Shown: in pieces, positions 1-5,423 of the stretch
How positions within the stretch are numbered: the first letter of the stretch is position 1
Layout: every line of letters begins with the position of its first letter
From: Candidatus Poribacteria bacterium
GTDB lineage: Bacteria > Poribacteria > WGA-4E > UBA9662
NCBI GenBank assembly: GCA_002697225.1
Contig: NZUQ01000128.1
Coordinates: 1 to 8,816 of the forward strand
Length of the DNA stretch: 8,816 nucleotides
Direction: 5' to 3'
Notes under the pieces: generated by a model
What the model saw: the letters and a program-made list of their open reading frames with translations, nothing else
What the model was told of the DNA's origin: nothing
Database searches by the model: none
Program-made: the position numbers and the translations under genes

Positions 1-1
1 T

Positions 2-931
2 ATGAATAATCTAAAACATGTTTTGAGATCAACAACTGCAATGTTTTTATTTGTTGGGTTGATCGGTGTTTGGATAAGTGGATGTAAAAATCTAACCCAA
101 GAACAGAAGGTTGAAAAACTAATCAAACAATTATGGGATCAGAATGAGGAAGTTCGTTGGGATGCGGGGTATGCATTAGGTCAGATAGGAAAGGATGCTG
201 TCCCTGCCCTAGTACAAGCATTACAGGATCAGAATTCACAGGTTCGTGGTAGTGCGGCAGTGGCATTAGGAGAAATAGGAGAAGGGGCAGTTGATGCCGT
301 GCCTGCTTTAATACAGGCATTAAAGGGTCAGGATGCAAAGGTTCGTGCTAATGCAGCAATGGCATTAGGTCAGATAGGAACACCAGAAGCAATCAAGGCA
401 GTAGAAGGTGAAGTATCTGCTCTGATACTAGCATTACAGGATGAGGATGTAAAGGTTCGTTTTGCTGCGGTATGGGCATTAGGTTCTATAGGAGAAAGAG
501 AAGTTAATGCTATGCCTGCTCTGATCCAAGCATTACAGGATCAGGATGCAAAGGTTCGTTTTGCTGCGGTATATGCATTAAGTCAGATAGAAGGAGCAGT
601 TGATGCCGTGCCTGCTTTGATACAGGCATTACAGGATCAGGATGCAAAGGTTCGTTTTGCTGCAGCATATGCATTAGGTTCTATAGGAAAAGGAGCAGTT
701 GATGCCGTGCCTGCCTTGATCCAAGCATTACAGGATGAGCATGTTCGTGGTAATGCAGCAATGGCATTAGGACAGATAGGAACATCAGAAGCACTGGAAG
801 CAGCAGTGCCTGTTCTGATAAAAGTATTGCAAGACCCAGATGCAGAGGGTCGTTTTCGTTCGATTGTGGCAAGGATGCTAGGAGAAATAGGCACACCAGA
901 AGCACTGAAAGCAGTTGAGGAATATCAATAA
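2..931 (+). CDS. HEAT-repeat (PBS-lyase type) lipoprotein, first of three paralogues
   Basis: This 309-residue protein starts with a lipoprotein signal: basic MNNLKHVLR, a hydrophobic stretch at about residues 11-24, then the lipobox ISGC with Cys28 as the predicted lipidation site. After a short linker come about eight HEAT/PBS-lyase repeats of 30-37 residues. Their consensus is roughly AVPALIQALQDQDAKVR followed by a small-residue helix ending ALGxIG. It probably forms an extended alpha-solenoid used for protein-protein binding at a membrane; no catalytic residue is visible and the partner is unknown. The ATG lies at the second base of the window, so the ribosome binding site and promoter are outside. 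The start is supported by alignment with the next gene, which has the same MNN start and the same Cys28. Repeats 5 and 6 are almost identical in DNA, which points to recent internal duplication. Confidence is high for the fold and low for any precise role. Confidence 0.88.
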   Translation: MNNLKHVLRSTTAMFLFVGLIGVWISGCKNLTQEQKVEKLIKQLWDQNEEVRWDAGYALGQIGKDAVPALVQALQDQNSQVRGSAAVALGEIGEGAVDAVPALIQALKGQDAKVRANAAMALGQIGTPEAIKAVEGEVSALILALQDEDVKVRFAAVWALGSIGEREVNAMPALIQALQDQDAKVRFAAVYALSQIEGAVDAVPALIQALQDQDAKVRFAAAYALGSIGKGAVDAVPALIQALQDEHVRGNAAMALGQIGTSEALEAAVPVLIKVLQDPDAEGRFRSIVARMLGEIGTPEALKAVEEYQ

Positions 932-997
932 TATGCCGATACATTTACCAAACCAGTAGGTACTGAATAATGGAACTGTCTATCTGGAGACTTGATT
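929..997 (+). repeat. Intergenic repeat copy 1 (between HEAT genes 1 and 2)
   Basis: This is the whole stretch from the stop codon of HEAT gene 1 to the ATG of HEAT gene 2. It is closely similar to the stretch at 1832-1899: both run from the stop through a CCGATACAT block, ACCAAACCAG and TAATGGAACT, to a GGAG ribosome binding site. A split third copy flanks the insertion at 3424-3603. The similarity shows that the unit duplicated was gene plus spacer. Here GGAG (986-989) sits 8 nt before the ATG at 998. I see no hairpin terminator or clear promoter, so the three genes may be read as one transcript. Confidence 0.75.
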
Positions 998-1834
998 ATG
1001 AATAATCTAAAAGGTGTTTTGAGATTGACAACTGCAATGTTCTTATTTGTAGGGTTGTTTGGTATTTGGATGGGTGGATGTGAAAACCGAATCCAAGAGC
1101 AGCAGGTTGAAAGACTAATCAGGCAATTGCAGGATCGGGATCCTAATGTTCGTGGTAATGCGGCAATAACATTAGGAAATATAGGAGTAGGCACAAAAGA
1201 TGTGGTACCTGTTCTGATACAAACATTGCAGAATCAGGATACAGAGGGATTTGTTCGTTCTAATGCGGCAATAACATTAGGACAAATAGGATCAGAGGAT
1301 GAGGTGTATGCCCTAATGCAAGCATTAAAGGATCAGAATACAGAGGTTCGTAAGAGTGTTATATTGGCATTGGGTTCTATAGGAGACAAAGCAGTAGATG
1401 CCGTTCCTGTTCTGATACAAGCATTAAAGGATCAGGACAGAAGAGTTCGTGGTAGTGCAGCATATGCATTGGGACGAATAGGGACACCAGAAGCAATCAA
1501 GGCAGTAGAAGATGCGGTGTCTGCTCTGGTCCAAGCATTAAAGGATCAGAATACAGAGGTTCGTGCTAATGCGATAGAGACATTAGGGATGGTAGGAGAA
1601 AGTGCGGTACCTGTCCTAATACAAGCATTAAAGGATCAGGATGCAGAGGTTCGTAAGGGTGCTATATTGGCATTGGGTTCAATAGGATCAAAGGATGTAG
1701 TGCCTGTTCTGATACAAGCATTGAATGATCAGAGTGTAAGTGTTCGTGGTAATGCGGCAAAGGTATTAGATTCTATAGGCACAATCTATCCAGAAGCACT
1801 GGAAGCAGTCAAGGAATATCGATTCCGACAATAA
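998..1834 (+). CDS. HEAT-repeat lipoprotein, second paralogue
   Basis: A 278-residue paralogue of the preceding gene with the same layout. It has a basic N-terminus MNNLKGVLR, a hydrophobic segment rich in Phe, Leu and Gly, and the lipobox MGGC with Cys28. About seven HEAT repeats follow, and the C-terminus ends in a EALEAVKEY motif shared with the flanking paralogues. A start six bases upstream (TTG at 992) is possible in frame, but ATG 998 is preferred: it has GGAG at 986-989 with 8 nt spacing and matches the MNN start of both neighbours. Predicted to be an exported, lipid-anchored alpha-solenoid scaffold. Repeat 2 has a two-residue insertion (EGFVR instead of EVR), a variant also seen in HEAT gene 3. 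The partner is unknown and no enzyme motif is seen. Confidence 0.88.
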   Translation: MNNLKGVLRLTTAMFLFVGLFGIWMGGCENRIQEQQVERLIRQLQDRDPNVRGNAAITLGNIGVGTKDVVPVLIQTLQNQDTEGFVRSNAAITLGQIGSEDEVYALMQALKDQNTEVRKSVILALGSIGDKAVDAVPVLIQALKDQDRRVRGSAAYALGRIGTPEAIKAVEDAVSALVQALKDQNTEVRANAIETLGMVGESAVPVLIQALKDQDAEVRKGAILALGSIGSKDVVPVLIQALNDQSVSVRGNAAKVLDSIGTIYPEALEAVKEYRFRQ

Positions 1835-1899
1835 TATACCGATACATGTACCAAACCAGCATGTACCTAATAATGGAACTATCTATTTGGAGAGTTTTT
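1832..1899 (+). repeat. Intergenic repeat copy 2 (between HEAT genes 2 and 3)
   Basis: This is the second copy of the gene-linked spacer, running from the stop of HEAT gene 2 to the ATG at 1900. It matches the copy at 929-997 over almost its full length with scattered substitutions. It carries GGAG at 1889-1892, 7 nt before the ATG at 1900. That ribosome binding site now serves the truncated leader ORF rather than a full lipoprotein. Confidence 0.75.
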
Positions 1900-1974
1900 A
1901 TGAATAACCAAAAGAGTGTTTTGAGAATGACAACTACAATGTTCTTATTTGTTGGATTGGCAGGTTATGAGTGA
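1900..1974 (+). pseudogene. Orphan signal-peptide fragment of HEAT gene 3 (24-codon ORF)
   Basis: The ATG at 1900 has a good ribosome binding site and begins MNNQKSVLRMTTTMFLFVGL, clearly homologous to the signal peptides of HEAT genes 1 and 2. The frame then reads AGYE and stops at TGA 1972-1974. Comparison with gene 1 DNA shows a net loss of about 20 bp between the hydrophobic core and the QKVE segment. That loss removes the lipobox Cys and shifts the frame. The stop overlaps the ATG at 1967 of the HEAT ORF in the arrangement ATGAGTGA. The short ORF may therefore survive as a leader that delivers ribosomes to the downstream start. It could equally be plain decay, or an assembly error. Confidence 0.7.
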
Positions 1975-3385
1975 TCTAACACAGAAGGTAGAAAGACTAA
2001 TTGGAGAATTACAGGACGAGGATTCTAGTGTTAGTGTTCGTGCAGCAGGGTCATTAGTTCAGGTAGGAAAAGATGCGGTACCTGCTCTGATGGAAGCATT
2101 GAACGATCAGAATGCAGAAGGTTTTGCTCGTATGCATGCGGCAGAGGCATTAGTTCGGATAGGAACACCAGGAGGAATCAAGGCAACAGTACCTGTCGTG
2201 ATTCAAGCATTACAGGATCCAGATGCAGAGGTTCGTCGTCATGCACTAATGGCATTAGGAAATATAGGAGAGAGAGCAAAAGATGCAGTACCTGCCCTAG
2301 TCCTAACATTGCAGGATCAAGATAAAGTGGTTCGTCACGGTGCTGCATGGGCATTAGGGAGGATGGGGAAAGATGCAGTACCTGCTCTGATACAAGCATT
2401 ACAGGGTACAGAAGTTTATCTTCGTGTTTGTGCGGCATCTGCATTAGGGAACATTGGGGAGGGAGCAAAAGATGCAGTACCTATCCTGATACAATCATTG
2501 CAGGATCAGAATAAGGATGTTCATGGAACTTCGGCATGGGCATTAGGGAAGATAAGAACACCAGAAGCAATCAAGGCAGCAGAAGGTGAAGTGCCTGCTC
2601 TGATACAACTGTTGCAAGACAAGGAGTGGGGGAATCGTTCTAATGCGGCATCTGCATTAGGTGCTATAGGATCAAAGGATGTGGTGCCCGTTCTGATCCA
2701 AGCATTGCGGGATCCTGAGATTCGTGTTTCTGCGTCAGGGGCATTGGGAGCAATGGGAAAGGATGCGGTATCTGCCCTGATACAAGCACTGCAAGATGCA
2801 GAAGGGTTTGTTCGTGCTTCTGCGACAGATGCATTATGGCAGATAGGAAAAGATGCGGTGTCTGCTCTGATCCAAGCATTGCAGGATGAAGATAGATATG
2901 TTCGTTTTGCTGCGGTAGATGCATTAGGTTCTATGGGAGAAGAAGCAGTTGATGCAGTACCTGCTCTGATAAAAGTATTGAAGGATCAGGATGCAAAGGT
3001 TCGTTTTGCTGCAGCATATGCATTAGGTTCTATAGGAGAAGAGGCAAAGGATGCGGTATCTGCTCTGGTACCACTATTGAAGGATCAGGATAAATGGGTT
3101 CGTGTTTCTGTGTCAGGGGCATTAGGGAAGATAGGTACACCGGAAGCAATCAAGACAGCAGTGTCTGTTCTGGTCCAACTATTGCAGAATCAGGATGTAA
3201 GTGTTCGTGCGAATGCGGTGTATACATTAGGTTCTATAGAAGAAGGAGCAATAGATGCGGTTCCTGACCTGATCCAAGCATTGCAAGATCCGCATGAAGA
3301 GGTTCGTGGTAATGTGGTACAGGCATTAGAGAAAATAGGCACACTAGAAGCACTGAAAGCAGTTGAGGAATATCAATCCCGATAA
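1967..3385 (+). CDS. HEAT-repeat protein, third and longest paralogue, lacking its export signal
   Basis: A 472-residue protein made almost wholly of about 14 HEAT/PBS-lyase repeats, twice the count of its neighbours. Several repeats share the insert block TPEAIKAAEGEV or the SKDVVPVLIQAL block with paralogues 1 and 2. The homologous part begins right at SDLTQKVERLI, matching NLTQEQKVEKLI of paralogue 1. ATG 1967 is chosen because it overlaps the stop of the upstream leader ORF, which suggests coupled translation; its own Shine-Dalgarno sequence (AGG at 1962-1964) is too close to work well. A TTG at 1949 in the same frame would add six residues. Without signal peptide or lipobox the protein should stay in the cytoplasm, unlike the other two. 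If a compensating read-through exists it would still lack the lipobox Cys. The long open frame argues against long-standing decay. Confidence 0.8.
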   Translation: MSDLTQKVERLIGELQDEDSSVSVRAAGSLVQVGKDAVPALMEALNDQNAEGFARMHAAEALVRIGTPGGIKATVPVVIQALQDPDAEVRRHALMALGNIGERAKDAVPALVLTLQDQDKVVRHGAAWALGRMGKDAVPALIQALQGTEVYLRVCAASALGNIGEGAKDAVPILIQSLQDQNKDVHGTSAWALGKIRTPEAIKAAEGEVPALIQLLQDKEWGNRSNAASALGAIGSKDVVPVLIQALRDPEIRVSASGALGAMGKDAVSALIQALQDAEGFVRASATDALWQIGKDAVSALIQALQDEDRYVRFAAVDALGSMGEEAVDAVPALIKVLKDQDAKVRFAAAYALGSIGEEAKDAVSALVPLLKDQDKWVRVSVSGALGKIGTPEAIKTAVSVLVQLLQNQDVSVRANAVYTLGSIEEGAIDAVPDLIQALQDPHEEVRGNVVQALEKIGTLEALKAVEEYQSR

Positions 3386-3430
3386 TAATATACTGATACA
3401 TTTAGCAAATCAGTAGGTGTCGAGTAAATC

Positions 3431-3444
3431 TGAACAGTGATTTA
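3431..3444 (+). repeat. Left arm of 14-bp perfect inverted repeat
   Basis: TGAACAGTGATTTA here is the exact reverse complement of TAAATCACTGTTCA at 3569-3582. The left arm ends just before the AAGGAG ribosome binding site of the 37-codon ORF. A longer, imperfect direct copy (13 of 15 bases, 3426-3440 against 3582-3596) lies at the far end of the element. Confidence 0.8.
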
Positions 3445-3457
3445 AAAGGAGATAATA

Positions 3458-3571
3458 ATGGTAGGAGTTACGGCATTTGTATTTGTAATTATATTGAAAA
3501 CAAGAGTAGACAAACTAATAGACACCCTAACAGAAAAAGGGGTTCTCGAAGAGGATTACAAAGGAGACTAA
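3458..3571 (+). CDS. Small protein, 37 aa, hydrophobic N-terminus with SHOCT-like tail
   Basis: The ATG at 3458 is preceded by AAGGAG (3446-3451) at 6 nt, one of the best ribosome binding sites in the window, so translation is plausible despite the small size. The product begins MVGVTAFVFVIIL, a short hydrophobic run of about 12 residues. It continues as a charged amphipathic helix, KTRVDKLIDTLTEKGVLEEDY. The pattern L-x-x-L-x-x-K-G-V-L-x-x-x-x-Y resembles the short C-terminal SHOCT motif found in many bacterial proteins, often attached to membrane segments. This is only a resemblance and no function can be assigned. The stop codon lies inside the right arm of the inverted repeat. The ORF sits wholly within the probable insertion between HEAT gene 3 and the convergent BamE-like gene. 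It could be the coding content of a small mobile cassette or a relic of a larger gene. Confidence 0.5.
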   Translation: MVGVTAFVFVIILKTRVDKLIDTLTEKGVLEEDYKGD

Positions 3572-3582
3572 ATCACTGTTCA
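3569..3582 (+). repeat. Right arm of 14-bp perfect inverted repeat
   Basis: TAAATCACTGTTCA is the exact reverse complement of 3431-3444. It includes the stop codon of the 37-codon ORF and doubles as the left half of the local hairpin at 3573-3596. Confidence 0.8.
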
Positions 3583-3596
3583 AATTTAAACAGTGA
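3573..3596 (+). other. Hairpin after the small ORF (8-bp stem)
   Basis: TCACTGTT (3573-3580) and AACAGTGA (3589-3596) form an 8-bp perfect stem with an 8-nt AT-rich loop, 1 nt after the small ORF's stop. No T-run follows, so it is a poor intrinsic terminator. It could be an RNA-stabilising hairpin, a protein-binding palindrome or the terminus of the inserted element. The first arm can pair either here or with 3433-3440, so two RNA folds compete. Confidence 0.55.
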
Positions 3597-3603
3597 CTGC
3601 CGA

Positions 3604-3728
3604 ATAATGGAACTGGTAGGACATTCACATGGAACTCTGACAATGGATGTCTGTGGTGGGAGGCAACCCACAAAAATATTTTCCAAGTCATAATAATTTC
3701 TATCTGCCAAAATCAAAATAACTTATCA
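3604..3728. other. Intergenic region between convergent genes
   Basis: This stretch begins with the tail of the third intergenic repeat (ATAATGGAACTG) and then diverges. A weak GTGGG-AGGCAA-CCCAC hairpin lies at 3656-3671, followed by an A-rich rather than a T-rich tract. It could end transcription of the minus-strand gene only poorly. I see no convincing gene here. Confidence 0.4.
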
Positions 3729-4214
3729 CTACGGTAAGACCAAATCATAAGGGCAACAAGGTAAATCAGGAAGACTCCCTCTAGTACCATACACCTTATA
3801 AATAACCATCCCACCTTGCTTCCAATGTTCAGATAAAAACCCTATTACAACAAACTCTAATGGTACTAGTGGTTTAATACCAAGAAGGTCATAATCCAAA
3901 ACAAAATCTTCCGGAAAATCATACCACCATTCTAAAACAGTTTCGACTTTACTATTTTTCATCACTTTATCTCTAAATCCAATTCTAAATGGAGATCCCA
4001 AAATATATCTAACTTCCTCGTGCGACACACCTAACTCAATCGACTTAACTCTTTCTATGAATGGTCTATTATCAACCAATTCTTCATCCAATGGTAGATC
4101 GCACTCTTCATAAATAACTAAATTAGGATCACGGGGATCATCCCCATCACCACAACCAATAGTAAGGAACAAACAGACCACGACTGAAATCGAAACACTA
4201 ATAAATTTCTTCAT
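3729..4214 (-). CDS. Small lipoprotein with BamE/SmpA-like motif
   Basis: A 161-residue protein starting MKKFISVSISVVVCLFLTIGC, a lipoprotein signal peptide with Cys21 as the predicted lipidated residue, followed by an acidic Gly/Asp linker. Residues 58-75, SIELGVSHEEVRYILGSP, match the hallmark of SmpA/OmlA (BamE-like) domains: a hydrophobic strand, Gly, Met/Val-Ser, two acidic residues, Val-Arg, then Leu-Gly-x-Pro. A WWYDFPE strand follows, as in that fold, where Trp/Tyr-rich beta strands come after the helices. BamE assists outer-membrane protein assembly, but many BamE-like lipoproteins have other or unknown roles, and this one is not near bam genes. It follows the HTH gene by 9 nt with only a weak AGG Shine-Dalgarno sequence that overlaps that gene's stop, so translation is probably coupled. 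CCxY near the C-terminus is unusual. Confidence 0.7.
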   Translation of the reverse strand: MKKFISVSISVVVCLFLTIGCGDGDDPRDPNLVIYEECDLPLDEELVDNRPFIERVKSIELGVSHEEVRYILGSPFRIGFRDKVMKNSKVETVLEWWYDFPEDFVLDYDLLGIKPLVPLEFVVIGFLSEHWKQGGMVIYKVYGTRGSLPDLPCCPYDLVLP

Positions 4215-4223
4215 ATATCTAAC

Positions 4224-4598
4224 CTACCAAAACTTCCAAAAGGGTTTTCGTCCTTGTTCCAATAGTAATTGGTTCTGTTGGATTATCTGAAATATAGTTG
4301 TACCATGTCTCATACTCTGTTCCCTCAAATCCGTTTCAAGTTTGTCACACCTATCCTTAAAATACTGAACTTGATTTTGGAGTTCAGTTAGAATGTTCTT
4401 ATGTGAACCATTTGTATCAGTATATGTTTCATAGTACATATCAAATGTACTATCAACCCAAACGAATCTATATTTTCCATCCTTCTTGGATTGCAACTCA
4501 CCCTTGTTTATTCGATCATAGAGGGTTCTTCTACTCACATTCAATCTTCCTAATGCATCTGTAATGGAATACCAATCACCGATTCCGTTTGTTTCCAT
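4224..4598 (-). CDS. Excisionase/MerR-type helix-turn-helix protein with coiled-coil tail
   Basis: A 124-residue protein. Residues 9-49 form a winged helix-turn-helix of the HTH_17/excisionase type: WYSITDALGRLNVSRRTLYD is helix-turn-helix, and the KDGKYRFVWVD part is the wing. Residues about 66-117 are strongly helical and Gln/Glu-rich, a likely coiled coil for dimerisation. The protein ends PFWKFW, an aromatic and basic tail often seen on small phage- or plasmid-type HTH proteins with this architecture. It probably binds DNA and may act as a repressor, accessory recombination factor or replication/partition regulator; the sequence does not decide which. The start is firm, with GGAGG at 4609-4613 and 10 nt spacing on the minus strand. 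It is the first gene of a unit with the BamE-like lipoprotein. Repeated CGAATAG motifs upstream are possible operators. Confidence 0.72.
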   Translation of the reverse strand: METNGIGDWYSITDALGRLNVSRRTLYDRINKGELQSKKDGKYRFVWVDSTFDMYYETYTDTNGSHKNILTELQNQVQYFKDRCDKLETDLREQSMRHGTTIFQIIQQNQLLLEQGRKPFWKFW

Positions 4599-4608
4599 AT
4601 CTGTATAT

Positions 4609-4613
4609 CCTCC
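4609..4613 (-). promoter_or_regulatory. Ribosome binding site for the HTH gene
   Basis: The minus strand reads GGAGG, 10 nt before the ATG at 4598. This is a strong Shine-Dalgarno match that fixes the start. Confidence 0.75.
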
Positions 4614-4978
4614 GTATAGGTAAACGTCTACTACATATACGAATCAAAATATAATCTACATTCAACTAACTTGATTACATATCATGACCGAATAGTAAAA
4701 ACGAATAGGACTACCGAAAAAAAATCACTCCCGCACATAAAAGATGTATTAGATGTACTAATTCTCAAAGGGGGTTTTATATACATAACAGTGTGGAAGG
4801 GTTAAAGGAAGAAAGATCCTAATATGCAACAAGGGCACTCAAATGATACATCTAAACACAACAAGAACAACATGACTCGTTAGTACAAAATCAAGTCACT
4901 CACCTACCCAATAACGACTTCAATCAGAAGTAACTACCAGATCGGTTCTTGAGACACAAGATGATAAGAAGAACAGCA
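4614..4978. other. Gene-free AT-rich region upstream of the HTH gene
   Basis: About 365 bases without a supportable gene. Two CGAATAG copies (4689-4695 and 4702-4708, 13-bp spacing) and a third ACGAAT at 4639-4644 lie upstream of the HTH gene. A tandem AGATGTA (4742-4748 and 4751-4757) overlaps a small palindrome, ATTAG-ATGTA-CTAAT (4748-4762). These could be operators. I could not find a minus-strand -35/-10 pair with good spacing. The part nearest 4978 may be decayed sequence beyond the sorting-domain fragment. Confidence 0.4.
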
Positions 4979-5395
4979 TTAATCCAAATTACCTAGACTA
5001 GAAATTGATCGTTTTAATACAATCCAAAAGACAATTATCAGAAACAGTCCTACCATAGAAAATCCTCTACTTGTAAAACGTATCAAGTCATACGGTGTAG
5101 ACCCACGACCATCCCAATAGATTGACCTATCTCTAGTTACATATCTTCCAGTAAGAGTATGCTCGAGATCGATCTTCCTAATCTGGTGTCCTGTGATATC
5201 ATAGATGACAAGTGAAACATTGGTGTCCTGATGGAGTTCAAATGGTATCCATGTTTCTGGATTGAATGGATTGGGATAGTTCGGTAAGAGTTGGGTTTCA
5301 GTCGGTAATCGTTCTGGATGAATCAACTTCAGGAAGTTAAGCAGTTGGAGGGAAATAGAGTTTTGAGATTGGGTAAGGTGACGTAAGGTTGCAAT
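4979..5395 (-). pseudogene. Fragment of a protein with a FlgD/T9SS-like C-terminal sorting domain
   Basis: The open frame reads IATLRHLTQSQNSISLQLLN, then FLKLIHPERLPTETQLLPNY, then PNPFNPETWIPFEL, and on to YWDGR. This is the standard C-terminal module of large secreted proteins in Poribacteria-like genomes: a helical lead-in, then the YPNPFNPETWIP motif and an Ig-like beta domain. The frame begins just after a TGA (5396-5398) and has no ATG. A TTG at 5324-5326 would give 115 residues. So the N-terminal bulk of the original protein is missing. After YWDGR the expected ending (a SGVYFY strand and a Gly-Asp-Phe/ArgLysMet strand) is absent. In its place is a hydrophobic run, MVGLFLIIVFWIVLKR, that looks like a membrane segment. 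It lies 28 nt downstream of the PD40 gene. Best read as a truncated, decayed gene; a short expressed membrane protein is the less likely alternative. Confidence 0.68.
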
Positions 5396-5423
5396 TCAGG
5401 ATTAAATTGGTAATAGAAACAAT

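Larger units (their letters stand above)
3424..3603. repeat. Probable ~177-bp insertion in the third intergenic repeat
   Basis: The spacer after HEAT gene 3 begins like the other two (GATACATTT, then CAGTAGGT, to about 3423). It resumes at 3602 with GAATAATGGAACTG, which is contiguous in copy 1. The sequence between is extra, and a CGA triplet lies at both junctions (3421-3423 and 3601-3603), possibly a 3-bp target duplication. The insert carries a 37-codon ORF flanked by a 14-bp perfect inverted repeat. It has no transposase, so a MITE-like or other non-autonomous element is the simplest reading, but a single copy cannot prove mobility. Confidence 0.5.

Noticed and set aside
123..2924. Several minus-strand ORFs opposite the HEAT genes (for example 123-338, 681-944, 925-1194, 2178-2468, 2664-2924)
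   Set aside because: They are antisense shadows of the repeat-rich plus-strand genes. Their repetitive His/Leu/Pro-rich translations mirror the HEAT repeats and they lack ribosome binding sites.
180..3350. Regular ~90-110 bp DNA periodicity that could suggest a CRISPR or satellite array
   Set aside because: The period equals one HEAT repeat, and the whole stretch is open reading frame with protein-level conservation. No invariant short repeat with unique spacers is present.
3570..3596. Hairpin considered as an integron attC site
   Set aside because: The arms lack the RYYYAAC/GTTRRRY core arrangement, there is no integrase in view, and the stem is a simple short palindrome.
3656..3671. GTGGG/CCCAC hairpin as an intrinsic terminator
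   Set aside because: The stem is only 5 bp, and it lacks a T-run on the plus strand; the minus-strand reading gives only a weak candidate.
3643..3693. 16-codon ORF beginning MDVCGG
   Set aside because: It has no ribosome binding site and is too short to support; it overlaps a weak hairpin.
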